This document shows, piece by piece, positions 55,453 to 63,037 of a DNA stretch of 64,000 nt. The notes under the pieces were generated by a model. The model did no database searches. It was not told where the DNA came from and saw only the letters and a program-made list of their open reading frames with translations. The DNA is taken from NCBI RefSeq assembly GCF_028823665.1, contig NZ_JAPEHV010000006.1, forward strand, positions 333,830 through 397,829, given 5' to 3'. Source of the DNA: Microbacterium sp. C7(2022). GTDB lineage: Bacteria > Actinomycetota > Actinomycetes > Actinomycetales > Microbacteriaceae. Numbering within the stretch: the stretch's first letter is position 1; every line of letters begins with the position of its first letter. A program made the translations under genes and the position numbers.

Positions 55453-57119
55453 CCTCGATCCACCGATGGGGAGGCGTGCTGAGTTGGCGTCGTGACAGTG
55501 AAATGCCTCTCTGACCGGGAAGAATAGAGCTTGTCTAAGGTCCTATTCACCGAGTCGGAGAGGCATCTCGTAGATGCAATTCAAGCACGCTCCTGCCGCT
55601 GTGTCTGCGGTGTTTGATGACCCGAATCCTGTGTCGGCTGCGGGGTTGGTGCCGATACTCCGCCTTGCGCAGCATTCCGGGCTGGCAGGGCTTGCTCAAG
55701 ATCGGTTGACCGTCGCGACGGACAAGGGCGCGAATGCTGGGGCGAAGGTGATGGCGCTGGTCGCGGGGATGCTCGGGGGGCGGACTCGATCGACGACATG
55801 AACGTGCTGCGTCATGGCGGGATGGGCCGGTTGTTCGACCGGACGTATGCGCCGTCGACGCTGGGATCGTTCCTGCGTGAGTTCCGGTTCGGTCACGCCC
55901 GTCAACTCGACGCCGTCGCCTCCCGGACGCTGGTGAATCTCGCCTCTTCCGCGCCGCTGCTGCAGGCCCGAGGCGGTGAGCGGGTGATGGTGGATCTGGA
56001 CGACACGATCATCGAGGTCCACGGATACAAGAAGCAGGGCGCGTCGTTCGGGTACTCCGGCGTGCGTGGCCTGAACGCGCTGATCGCGACGGCGTCGACA
56101 TCGATCTCGGCGCCGGTGATTCTCGCCCAGCGGTTGCGGCAGGGAAAGACCGGTTCCCCGAAGGGTGCCACGAGGATCGTCGCCGACACCCTCGCAACCC
56201 TCCGCCGCACGAACTCCGGAAGCACCCTCCGCCCGTTGCTGCGAGCGGACTCCGCGTTCTACGGCCACGCCACCATCGGCACGGCGATCAAGGCCGGCGC
56301 GGACGTGTCCGTCACCGTTCGGATGGACCCCGCAGTGAAGGCAGCAATCGCGACGATTCCCGAGGATGCGTGGGAGACGATCGAGTACACCGACGCGATC
56401 CGCGACGAGGCCCCGGGCCGGTGGATCTCGAAGGCAGAGGTCGCCGAAGTGCCCTTCACCGCGTTCCGGTCGCGGAAGTTCGCCGAACGCGTCGAAGGAC
56501 GTTTGGTGGTGCGGCGGATCCCGGACCTGAACCCGAACAAGGTGGAGCAGCCGACCCTGTTCGACGTGTTCCGGCATCGCGCGTTCTTCACCACCACCGA
56601 CAAGCAGTCGATGGGCACCGTCGTCGCGGACAAGACCCACCGCGGTCACGCGATCATCGAGCAAGTCCACGCCGACCTCAAAGCCGGCCCGCTCGCTCAC
56701 CTACCATCCGGGGTGTTCACCGCGAACAGTGCCTGGCTCGTCCTCGCCGTGATCGCGTTCAACCTCACCCGGAGCGCCGGGCTGATCGCCGACCGAGCCG
56801 GACGACTCGCCAGAGCGACGACCGCGACGATCCGCCGCACCCTCGTCACAGTGCCCGCCCGCCTCGCCCGGTCCGCACGTCGGATCACGATGCACTTGCC
56901 GGAGGCTTGGCCCTGGCAGGCCGCGTTCGACCGTCTCTTCACAGCAACGCATGCACCACCGCAGGCCGTGACCACCTGACCACCGCCGCAACAACGGCAC
57001 GACCGAGAACCCCGTGGACGACCGGGATGCGACGCCCGGGACTCACCCCTGCCCGCGGTCCATCACGTCACATCGATCACGCCAGCGTCACCCGCCGAAG
57101 ACTCATCGGTGGATCGAGG
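55453..57119 (+). mobile_element. IS1380-family insertion sequence
   Basis: A 1667-bp element with 16-bp perfect terminal inverted repeats, CCTCGATCCACCGATG at 55453-55468 and its complement at 57104-57119. It is flanked on both sides by CTAAG (55448-55452 and 57120-57124), consistent with a 4-5 bp target duplication. It encodes one IS1380-type transposase on the plus strand. Intact ends and matching flanks point to a recent insertion, but the transposase frame is broken (see the gene entry). Confidence 0.92.
55574..56979 (+). pseudogene. IS1380-family transposase, frameshifted
   Basis: The first frame (55574-55801) gives MQFKHAPAAVSAVFDDPNPV...AKVMALVAGML, then goes out of frame at a run of six G (55775-55780). 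The remainder (frame from about 55780, with an ATG at 55798) gives DSIDDMNVLRHGGMGRLFDRTYAPSTLGSFLREF through to the C-terminus. Seven G would restore a continuous protein of about 468 residues. The second part contains the DDE-type core (MVDLDDTIIEVHGYKKQG; LRADSAFYGHATIGTAIKAGADVS). Either a slippage mutation or a sequencing error in a homopolymer. Confidence 0.88.
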
Positions 57120-57124
57120 CTAAG
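57120..57124. repeat. target-site duplication, right
   Basis: CTAAG immediately after the right inverted repeat, matching the left flank at 55448-55452. Confidence 0.8.
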
Positions 57125-57270
57125 ACGAACGCGGCCCCCAAGACGACAGCCTGCGACTCCACCTCGCCGCACTCGACCAACTCGACCCCGACGAACGCAA
57201 CAGCATCCGCGCCCTCATCGAAGGCGCCCTCCTACGCCACCAAGCACGCCGACTCGCCAAACCAGCTGAC
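57124..57270 (+). other. possible coding fragment right of the IS
   Basis: After the right target duplication one frame reads DSLRLHLAALDQLDPDERNSIRALIEGALLRHQARRLAKPAD, a helical, protein-like stretch running into the convergent gene. It has no start and no matching upstream half left of the IS. It may be the tail of a DNA-binding protein or transposon gene; not identified. Confidence 0.35.
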
Positions 57271-57272
57271 GG

Positions 57273-57875
57273 CTACTTCCGACGACGCTTCAGCAACGCC
57301 GTCGCTTCCTTCCCAAGAACCGGGTCGTTGCGAAGCGCCTCGATGACCTGGCGCCCACGATCGCCGCCCAGGATGAGGATCGGTCGGATGAAGTAGATCC
57401 GCGACTGCCCGCGCTCCGCGACAGACAGAAACCCGATCAGATCGTCGACCTGAGCCTTGGTCGCACACGCCGCCAGTGCGACGGCAGCGCCGTCCTCTTC
57501 GCCCAAGCCTCGGGCGTAAAGCCAGCGCGTCTTGAGCCGCTCCCAGAAAGCAACAGACGGTTTGACTGCGAGTGCTCGGCCGAGGCTTTCCATCACCCGC
57601 TCGGGATAGCCGCCGCGTTCCAGATGCTCCATCAGCACCGGTAGCGCTGCGGGGTATGGATCCGATGTGTTCACCAGATCCCAGACCGAGTTGACCTCGA
57701 CGCCAGCCGCGCGCAGGTCAGCAACAATTGGCTGCTCGGCTTCACGGAGTAGTTGGGCTCGCGTCTGACGCTCGGCCTCTGCCGCCTGAACCTTGCGTTG
57801 ATAATCCGGATCGTTCTGTAGCTCTGCGATCAGATCGATAGCACTTGTCCCCGACCGCTTGCTCCGGCCGGTCAT
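57273..57875 (-). CDS. probable immunity protein (helical repeat-like)
   Basis: A 200-residue hypothetical protein: charged N-terminus (MTGRSKRSGTSAIDLIAELQNDPDYQRKVQAAEAER), then helices with VNSVWDLVNTSDPYPAALPVLMEHLERGGYPERVMESLGRALAVKP, reminiscent of HEAT-type solenoids, ending RPILILGGDRGRQVIEALRNDPVLGKEATALLKRRRK. Such solenoid proteins are frequent immunity proteins of polymorphic toxins. It is the most distal of five small minus-strand genes downstream of the RHS cassettes. Function inferred from context only. Confidence 0.6.
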   Translation of the reverse strand: MTGRSKRSGTSAIDLIAELQNDPDYQRKVQAAEAERQTRAQLLREAEQPIVADLRAAGVEVNSVWDLVNTSDPYPAALPVLMEHLERGGYPERVMESLGRALAVKPSVAFWERLKTRWLYARGLGEEDGAAVALAACATKAQVDDLIGFLSVAERGQSRIYFIRPILILGGDRGRQVIEALRNDPVLGKEATALLKRRRK

Positions 57876-57909
57876 GGGATGAGCCTCAGGCCGATGTCAC
57901 CGTCGTCGG

Positions 57910-57984
57910 TCATGGCTTGATCGAGACTCCGTTGATCGTCCATCCGGGGACGAAGAACACGTGGGCGACCGAGGCCCCCGGGAC
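57910..57984 (-). pseudogene. tiny toxin-tail-like fragment
   Basis: Directly after the stop of the 57985-58290 gene, one frame reads VPGASVAHVFFVPGWTINGVSIKP and stops, 35 bases before the next immunity-like gene. It is open and protein-like but too short to identify; by position it may be the last codons of a lost toxin tip. Confidence 0.3.
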
Positions 57985-58290
57985 TTACTTGTAGTCATAG
58001 GTGTAGCACCAGGCCAGTGCTTGGACGGCATCTTCGGTCACCTCGGGATGAGCGGAACGGAATTCATCGGCGGCCTGCCCGCCCATGGACTGTAGATCCG
58101 GTGCCGTGATGTGAGCGTTCGACCGGAAGAAATCCTCCTCCAGCTCGTGTACTTGCGGCAACAGGTCGATAGCCCGGGCAAAGCCAAAGGTCGCAGTCAG
58201 GAGATCGTCATCTCGGGCGGGGAAGCTGGCACGTCCCCAGCCGGTCCAGGTCACCACAGCGAAGCTCAGCTCTTCATCCACCACTATCAT
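57985..58290 (-). CDS. small acidic probable immunity protein
   Basis: A 101-residue acidic protein: MIVVDEELSFAVVTWTGWGRASFPARDDDLLTATFGFARAIDLLPQVHELEEDFF, ending VTEDAVQALAWCYTYDYK. ATG at 58290 is preferred over a TTG nine bases upstream because it overlaps (ATGA) the stop of the preceding reading frame, the coupling seen in neighbouring toxin-immunity pairs. The size, acidity and position suggest an immunity protein; no family was recognised. Confidence 0.6.
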   Translation of the reverse strand: MIVVDEELSFAVVTWTGWGRASFPARDDDLLTATFGFARAIDLLPQVHELEEDFFRSNAHITAPDLQSMGGQAADEFRSAHPEVTEDAVQALAWCYTYDYK

Positions 58291-58495
58291 CGTCTCCAAA
58301 TCACGGATGTGCCCCCATTTGACGGGTTGATCGCGGTGATCGACGTGACGTTAGTATTGGCCGGACGCACAGAACATATGCCGCGAAGAGCGCGGCGACG
58401 GTACGAACCGGGCTCCGTCCCCCAACGCCTCGTGCAGCCCGGATCGCTCGAGTCATGCAGACCAACTCCGCCATCCTCGCCCGTGCGCCGCGCAT
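58287..58495 (-). pseudogene. decayed toxin C-terminus (possible)
   Basis: A frame ending with NVTSITAINPSNGGTSVIW, two arginines and a TGA that overlaps the following ATG. Only the last 25 or so residues look protein-like; the upstream part is low in similarity to anything and lacks a junction motif. It follows directly on the immunity gene ending at 58496. Interpreted as the end of a degraded toxin cassette. Confidence 0.35.
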
Positions 58496-58948
58496 TCAAC
58501 TCTCGGCCCGCGTGATCAGTCGGCGGACATGATCGACAACCTGCGAAGTCACGTCCTCCTCCGATAGGAGACGGTCATCGTAGTCGTCGAGAATCCCGAT
58601 GAACACTGCGACCGACTGCTGCACGTCGGGGAACCGTCGCCCGATCGCAGCAAGTGACCTCGAACCCGCAATCGGAGTCACGGCGCCGTCGCGAATCTGC
58701 CGACAACGCGCAAGGATGGCAAGAAGTGCGACCATCGATTCGGCGGGCAGGGCAACGGACATTGCTGCTGCTACTTGCTCGATGGCCGCGTCGACTTCGT
58801 GCTGGAGTGCGGACGCTGAGAGAATAGCGATCGGCATGACCCGATCATCATCGGTCACCCGCAGCTCGCCCCACTCGACGACCTCGCGTTCGGACACCTC
58901 GCCGACCTGGCGCAATGCATAGAGGTCGATAAATTCGTCTGCCCTCAC
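58496..58948 (-). CDS. probable immunity protein of toxin cassette 3
   Basis: A 150-residue helical protein (RADEFIDLYALRQVGEVSEREVVEWGELRV... LLAILARCRQIRDGAVTPIAGSRSLAAIGRRFPDVQQSVAVFIGILDDYDDRLL). GTG at 58948 overlaps the toxin stop as GTGA; an in-frame GTG at 58966 would intrude into the toxin gene. Tight coupling to the toxin tail is the main evidence for an immunity role. No named family recognised. Confidence 0.6.
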   Translation of the reverse strand: MRADEFIDLYALRQVGEVSEREVVEWGELRVTDDDRVMPIAILSASALQHEVDAAIEQVAAAMSVALPAESMVALLAILARCRQIRDGAVTPIAGSRSLAAIGRRFPDVQQSVAVFIGILDDYDDRLLSEEDVTSQVVDHVRRLITRAES

Positions 58949-59535
58949 CCTGCGCTCACCTGCCACCAGAACTTGGTCTTGGGCTCAACCCGGAGACCGT
59001 TCGACAGGTTCTCGTACCAGTGAGTTTCGATGGTGAGTCCGTTGCGCGCCGTGAAGCTCGAAGACGTCATCTTCGCCCAATCATCGGCAACCCCGCCGTA
59101 TTGGCTCGTCAAGCGCGTGGTGGTCTGGGAAAGGAGGGCGCGCCCGGTGCCGGCTCCGATGATTCGCGTACCAGCCTCGCCCAATTGTTGCTCGGACGCG
59201 AGCCGAAGACTGAGTTGGGTTCCTGAGACAACACTCTGCGCTCCGCCGTTTGCGGCGTTCACGCCGGACGCCTGTCCGGGTTTCGCGGCGCCCTACGAGA
59301 CCGGGCGCGTCAAAGACGCTGTCCACGACTTCGCCGACGACGCGGCCTTCTGCACGACGCTGGCGGCGGGTTTGAAGGCGTTTCCGACGACTCCTGCCAG
59401 TCGTGACGCGGCCGGTGCGATCACCTTCCCCACCGCACCCACGGCCGGACCGAGCGCACCCAACGCGCCCCCAATAGGAGTAGGCGAGACGCTCAAGGAA
59501 CTGGGCGAGCCCGTCACGGGTGAGACCTCTAGCAC
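58945..59535 (-). pseudogene. displaced polymorphic-toxin cassette 3 with in-frame stop
   Basis: The first part (59293-59535) repeats the RHS linker of the neighbouring protein: IGGALGALGPAVGAVGKVIAPAASRLAGVVGNAFKPAASVVQKAASSAKSWTASLTRPVS. A TAG at 59293-59295 stands where the sister copy has Gln. Past it the frame continues GAAKPGQASGVNAANGG and a toxin tip (TTRLTSQYGGVADDWAKMTSSSFTARNGLTIETHWYENLSNGLRVEPKTKFWW) found at C-termini of RHS toxins. There is no RHS core upstream, so this is an orphan tip, silenced by a nonsense codon. Confidence 0.75.
59267..59480. repeat. RHS linker repeat, copy in cassette 3
   Basis: About 200 bases strongly similar to 61002-61206, both coding the Ala-rich linker before the toxin tip. 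The best block, around 59351-59410 (TTCTGCACGACGCTGGCGGC onward), differs at about one base in sixty. It can serve as a recombination substrate. Confidence 0.85.
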
Positions 59536-59621
59536 TGCCAGACTCCAGGGTCATTGGCCACCTCCACGGATCTTGATCGAAAGTCCACCGTTCCTGGTGG
59601 TGAACTTCCACCTCCAGGTGC

Positions 59622-59738
59622 ATCGGCGCCCATACGGACAGCGCGCTCACGAAACTCGCGCGGATACTTACTGGGACGTCCCATGAGGCAGATCCTTCCA
59701 AGGAATCATGTCTCCGGACACGCCGGGGCGCTACATCA
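59622..59738 (-). mobile_element. IS3-family left-end fragment
   Basis: On the minus strand TGTAGCGCCCCGGCGTGTCC, from about 59735, is an IS3-like left end, and the ATG at 59684 starts MGRPSKYPREFRERAVRM, an OrfA N-terminus. Similarity stops near 59630. Only about 115 bases remain; the rest of 59540-59620 is unrecognised. Confidence 0.65.
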
Positions 59739-59766
59739 GTAGCTCCGCGCGGCGGCGCTGGATGCC

Positions 59767-60216
59767 TCAAACCAAAGTCACCACCGCAATAAGGTCATCG
59801 AAGTCGGGCGGTCCTTCGCCGTCCGAGCACCTGAGCGTGAGACGGCCCGGCTCATCCTCAGAAACGCGCATGCCCGCATTTCCAATCCAAGCCTGTGTGA
59901 CCTCGCCTACTCGCCAGGCGTTCCAGATCCGCAGGCTGCGCGCTCCGCGCGCCCTCCACCTAATCGGGATCGTGAAGCGATCCGGCGCGGTATCGCACCA
60001 AAGTGACAAATCGGTGTGCGTCACATCGCCGAATTGAAATGCTCCTCCGCGCACCCTCAGTCGCAACCCCTGGGGGCGACCGCTCGCCGCCGCCACGAAC
60101 TGTATGTGGACACCAGCAGCGGTCGCAGGCAGATCGTAGAGGCTGTAAAGGGGACCATGCCAGTCGATCACGTTGGTCTGCTGCTCGGCAAAGAGAGTCG
60201 ATAAGTCGGTGCTCAT
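59767..60216 (-). CDS. probable immunity protein of the RHS-HINT toxin
   Basis: A 149-residue protein: MSTDLSTLFAEQQTNVIDWHGPLYSLYDLPATAAGVHIQFVAAASGRPQGLRLRVRGG, with mainly beta-type C-terminal half. ATG at 60216 begins one base after the toxin stop (TAG at 60218-60220), so the pair is translationally linked. An in-frame extension inside the toxin gene is rejected. No Pfam family recognised; immunity to the adjacent nuclease-like tip is inferred from position. Confidence 0.65.
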   Translation of the reverse strand: MSTDLSTLFAEQQTNVIDWHGPLYSLYDLPATAAGVHIQFVAAASGRPQGLRLRVRGGAFQFGDVTHTDLSLWCDTAPDRFTIPIRWRARGARSLRIWNAWRVGEVTQAWIGNAGMRVSEDEPGRLTLRCSDGEGPPDFDDLIAVVTLV

Positions 60217-60217
60217 G

Positions 60218-61996
60218 CTAGTACCCCGGTCTCCGGTAAGGATCGACGGCCGCATGGTCTTGTGGCCATCGCGGAACTACAGCATTGCCTCCATCGCGGA
60301 ATGGAATCGGCTCGTGGCTCAATTCCATCGACTCTATACCGCCCTTATCCGGGTTGTAGCGCTGCGGTGCTCCACCCGTACTCATCCGAGAAAGCTGACC
60401 TTCACTCCAGTTGCCGTACTGAGGACTGGCGGCTTCGTTCTTCCAGAACCGCGCTCGCACGGTTGACCACGCGGGCGAATTGCCGCCCCTCGTGGCGGAG
60501 TAGATATCGCCGCCTACGCTCCAGCCGCGCGGCCCGCTATTTACGGCCCCGGCCCCGCAATTGTGGGTAAGCACCGCTTCGTCGCCTGCGTATGCGTAGA
60601 ACGTGTGCGTGGTCGCCACCGTGAGGTTGTGGACCGTCTGTTCACGGTGGTCATGCTCGATCGCTGACACCTGCACCCAGATACCGGACGATGCTCGGAG
60701 CCAGTTCCCCGGTAGCAGGTCACCAGCGTCGACCCATTCGGCGCGGTCGGGAATCCAGAAGGGGTGACCCGCGGTGGCGATCACAGTCCCGTGGCCGTCC
60801 GGGCCGGCCACGGTGATCGTGACGAGATCCTTCTCCCCAGTACCGGTGATCGTCGCGATCACCGGCTCGGCGGTCGTTTCGCCCGATTCCGGGTCGGTCG
60901 CCGTGACGAGATCTCCGACCTGGATGTCCTCGATCGGTGCCTTGCTGCCGTTCGCGAGGAGGACCAGGGTTCCCGGCACGAAGCTGTTGGTCAGACAGGA
61001 AGACGCCTGTGCCGGTTTCGCTGCGCCCTGCGAGATCGGGCGTGTGAGCGACGATGTCCACGACTTTGTCGATGAAGCGGCTTTCTGCACGACGCTGGCG
61101 GCGGGTTTGAATGCGTTTCCGACGACTCCTGCCAGTCGTGACGCGGCGGGAGCGATCACCTTCCCGGCGGCGCCGACGGCCGGGCCGAGTGCGCCGCCAA
61201 TGAGGGTGTCGGTTACGAAGCTGCGAACATCGAACTTCTTCCCTGATTGGGACTGTTTCCACACGTTCGTGACGGCGCCCGCGACCGCGCCACCGGCGAT
61301 GAAACAGCCGACGCTTCCGGCTCCTGCCGTGATCGCCATGCACCCGGCAGTGACAAGGGCACCGGCGACGAATCCGCCGATCTCTGCCTGGTGCTTCTTC
61401 ACGAACCCGGTGACGTTGTTCCACGCGTCACCGAACCAGCTCATCCCGGACGGGTCCGCCCACGTCATCGGGTTGTTCCCCGAATACACGTACGCATTGA
61501 ACTGTGCCGGTGTCCCCGCGTCGAGGAGCGGGTCGGGGCTGACGAACGTGCCCGTGCCGGGGTCGTAATACCTGGTGCCGAGGAGCGCGAGACCGGTCGG
61601 GTCGGCGGGTGCACCAAGGAACCCGTGCCCCTGCAACGCGGCGGTATGTTCGCTACGCGCGACACCGAACGGGTCGGTGCGGATCCGTTCGATCGGGGCG
61701 GTCCATTCCAGGTTGTCGATGTATGCGACCGGGGTGCCGTGCGCGTCGGTGACGACGCTCGACACTCCCGCGAACCCGATCCCGGTGCGGACGGCGACGG
61801 TCTTGCCCGCGAATGTGTACCACCGGGTCGCGGTCACCCCGTCCGGGTCTGCGTGGACTTCCTGCCCGCCGGGGAGGTACACCGTCGCCCCGGTGCTGTC
61901 GACGCGTGCGAGACGGGAACCATCCGCGTCGTACACGTTGGTGAGGGTGTCGCCACCTCCGGTGACGGAGGCGAGTTCGCCTTCCGCGTCCCACAA
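60218..61996 (-). CDS. RHS core fragment with HINT domain and nuclease-like toxin tip
   Basis: A 592-codon frame that begins abruptly in an RHS repeat (WDAEGELASVTGGGDTLTNVYDADGSRLAR), so its N-terminus is lost at the IS110 junction. The order is RHS-core end (GLALLGTRYYDPGTGTFVSPDPLLDAGTPAQFNAYVYSGNNPMTWADPSG, about 140-190), glycine-zipper hydrophobic stretch (200-245), Ala-rich linker, HINT autoprotease-like domain (from SCLTNSFVPGTLVLLANGS to VLTHNC, about 330-465) and a tip with MELSHEPIPFRDGG and VPRWPQDHAAVDPYRRPGY, HNH/EndoVII-like. A surface-delivered nuclease effector originally; without its N-terminus it is probably not exported. Confidence 0.8.
   Translation of the reverse strand: MWDAEGELASVTGGGDTLTNVYDADGSRLARVDSTGATVYLPGGQEVHADPDGVTATRWYTFAGKTVAVRTGIGFAGVSSVVTDAHGTPVAYIDNLEWTAPIERIRTDPFGVARSEHTAALQGHGFLGAPADPTGLALLGTRYYDPGTGTFVSPDPLLDAGTPAQFNAYVYSGNNPMTWADPSGMSWFGDAWNNVTGFVKKHQAEIGGFVAGALVTAGCMAITAGAGSVGCFIAGGAVAGAVTNVWKQSQSGKKFDVRSFVTDTLIGGALGPAVGAAGKVIAPAASRLAGVVGNAFKPAASVVQKAASSTKSWTSSLTRPISQGAAKPAQASSCLTNSFVPGTLVLLANGSKAPIEDIQVGDLVTATDPESGETTAEPVIATITGTGEKDLVTITVAGPDGHGTVIATAGHPFWIPDRAEWVDAGDLLPGNWLRASSGIWVQVSAIEHDHREQTVHNLTVATTHTFYAYAGDEAVLTHNCGAGAVNSGPRGWSVGGDIYSATRGGNSPAWSTVRARFWKNEAASPQYGNWSEGQLSRMSTGGAPQRYNPDKGGIESMELSHEPIPFRDGGNAVVPRWPQDHAAVDPYRRPGY
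61002..61206. repeat. RHS linker repeat, copy in the RHS-HINT protein
   Basis: Direct-repeat partner of 59267-59480, in the same orientation about 1.7 kb away. Recombination between them would delete the HINT/toxin tip and immunity gene between and attach cassette 3 to the RHS core. Confidence 0.85.
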
Positions 61997-62622
61997 TGTT
62001 CGCGCTGCGGTCCCTCGCCCGCCGCTACCTCACGCTCGGCGAGGAGATCAGCTCCCTCGAGGAACACATGCGCGCGCGGGCGACGGCGACGAACCCGGCG
62101 CTCATGGCGATCAAGGGTGTTGGACCCGTCATTGGCGCGCAGCTGCTGATCACCACTGGCGACAACCCCGACCGGCTGCGTTCGTCCGCATCATTCGCGG
62201 CGCTCTGCGGCACCGCACCCATCCCGGTCTCGTCCGGGCGCACCGATCGTCACCGGCTCTCGCGCGGCGGCGACCGACAAGCGAACGCGGCCCTGCATCA
62301 CATCGTGAAGGTTCGCATGTCGTATGACCCCACCACACGCGACTACCGGGACCGGCATCTCGAGAAGGGCTGGACGATCAGCGCAGTATTCCGCGCCCTC
62401 AAACGCGCCATCGCACGAGAGATCTTCCAAGCGCTCAACGGGCATTGCGTCGTCCCCGACTACAGCCACCTCCGACCGGCCCGCCGAGCCAAGAACCTCA
62501 CCCTCACCGCAGCCGCCCAACACCTCGGTGTCTGGCCATCACGGATCGGCGAACTCGAGCTCGGCAGACGACCCAACGACGATCTCGCCCACCGCTACCG
62601 CGAATGGCTCATCGCCGCTTGA
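61996..62622 (+). pseudogene. IS110-family transposase, C-terminal fragment
   Basis: About 208 residues of an IS110/IS116/IS902-type transposase lacking its N-terminal RuvC-like domain. The Tnp_20 region is present: LMAIKGVGPVIGAQLLITTGD, FAALCGTAPIPVSSGRTDRHRLSRGGDRQANAALHHI. A C-terminal extension, RRAKNLTLTAAAQHLGVWPSRIGELELGRRPND, looks like a helix-turn-helix. It lies opposite in direction to the RHS genes and abuts the broken RHS core at its 5' end. Bases 62623-62767 downstream hold no recognisable gene. Confidence 0.8.
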
Positions 62623-62767
62623 CACGCAATAGGAGCATCAGACCCAGCCCCTTCCGAATCTGCGCGAGCACGTCCATGCCGCGCGCGTATTGGTCAGCGA
62701 GATGTCCGGGTGCTTCCCCTCGTGCCACCCAGCACATCCTCGATGCTGAGAGCCGGCCGCACGTGAG

Positions 62768-63037
62768 TCATCCGAGATATCTCGGCGATATACGCGCGAG
62801 CCTTTCATTCAGCTCGAGATCGTCGAGGGGCGTCGTGGGATCAGACCAAGGCGCGCCGGCGGCGACCCATCGCTCGCGGTACTTTCTGACTCCCGCAGCG
62901 GAGGCGTCCTCATAGCCGAATTCGACTCCACAACAGGGGCAGATCTCCCACGACGGTTCGGTGCCGTCGGCACCCCACGGGGCGTCCGCGGGTTCATAGC
63001 CGCAGACGCGGCAGTAGGCGTTCTCGTCACTGTGCAT
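62768..63037 (-). CDS. cysteine-rich CPCC-type immunity protein
   Basis: An 89-residue protein with a zinc-ribbon-like layout, YCRVCGYEPAD...EICPCCGVEFGYEDA, then KYRERWVAAGAPW, typical of the Cys-rich CPCC family, members of which occur as immunity genes next to polymorphic toxins. ATG at 63037 overlaps the toxin stop by 11 bases; longer in-frame starts lie within the toxin gene. It is the probable antidote for the BECR-like tip upstream. Confidence 0.8.
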   Translation of the reverse strand: MHSDENAYCRVCGYEPADAPWGADGTEPSWEICPCCGVEFGYEDASAAGVRKYRERWVAAGAPWSDPTTPLDDLELNERLARISPRYLG

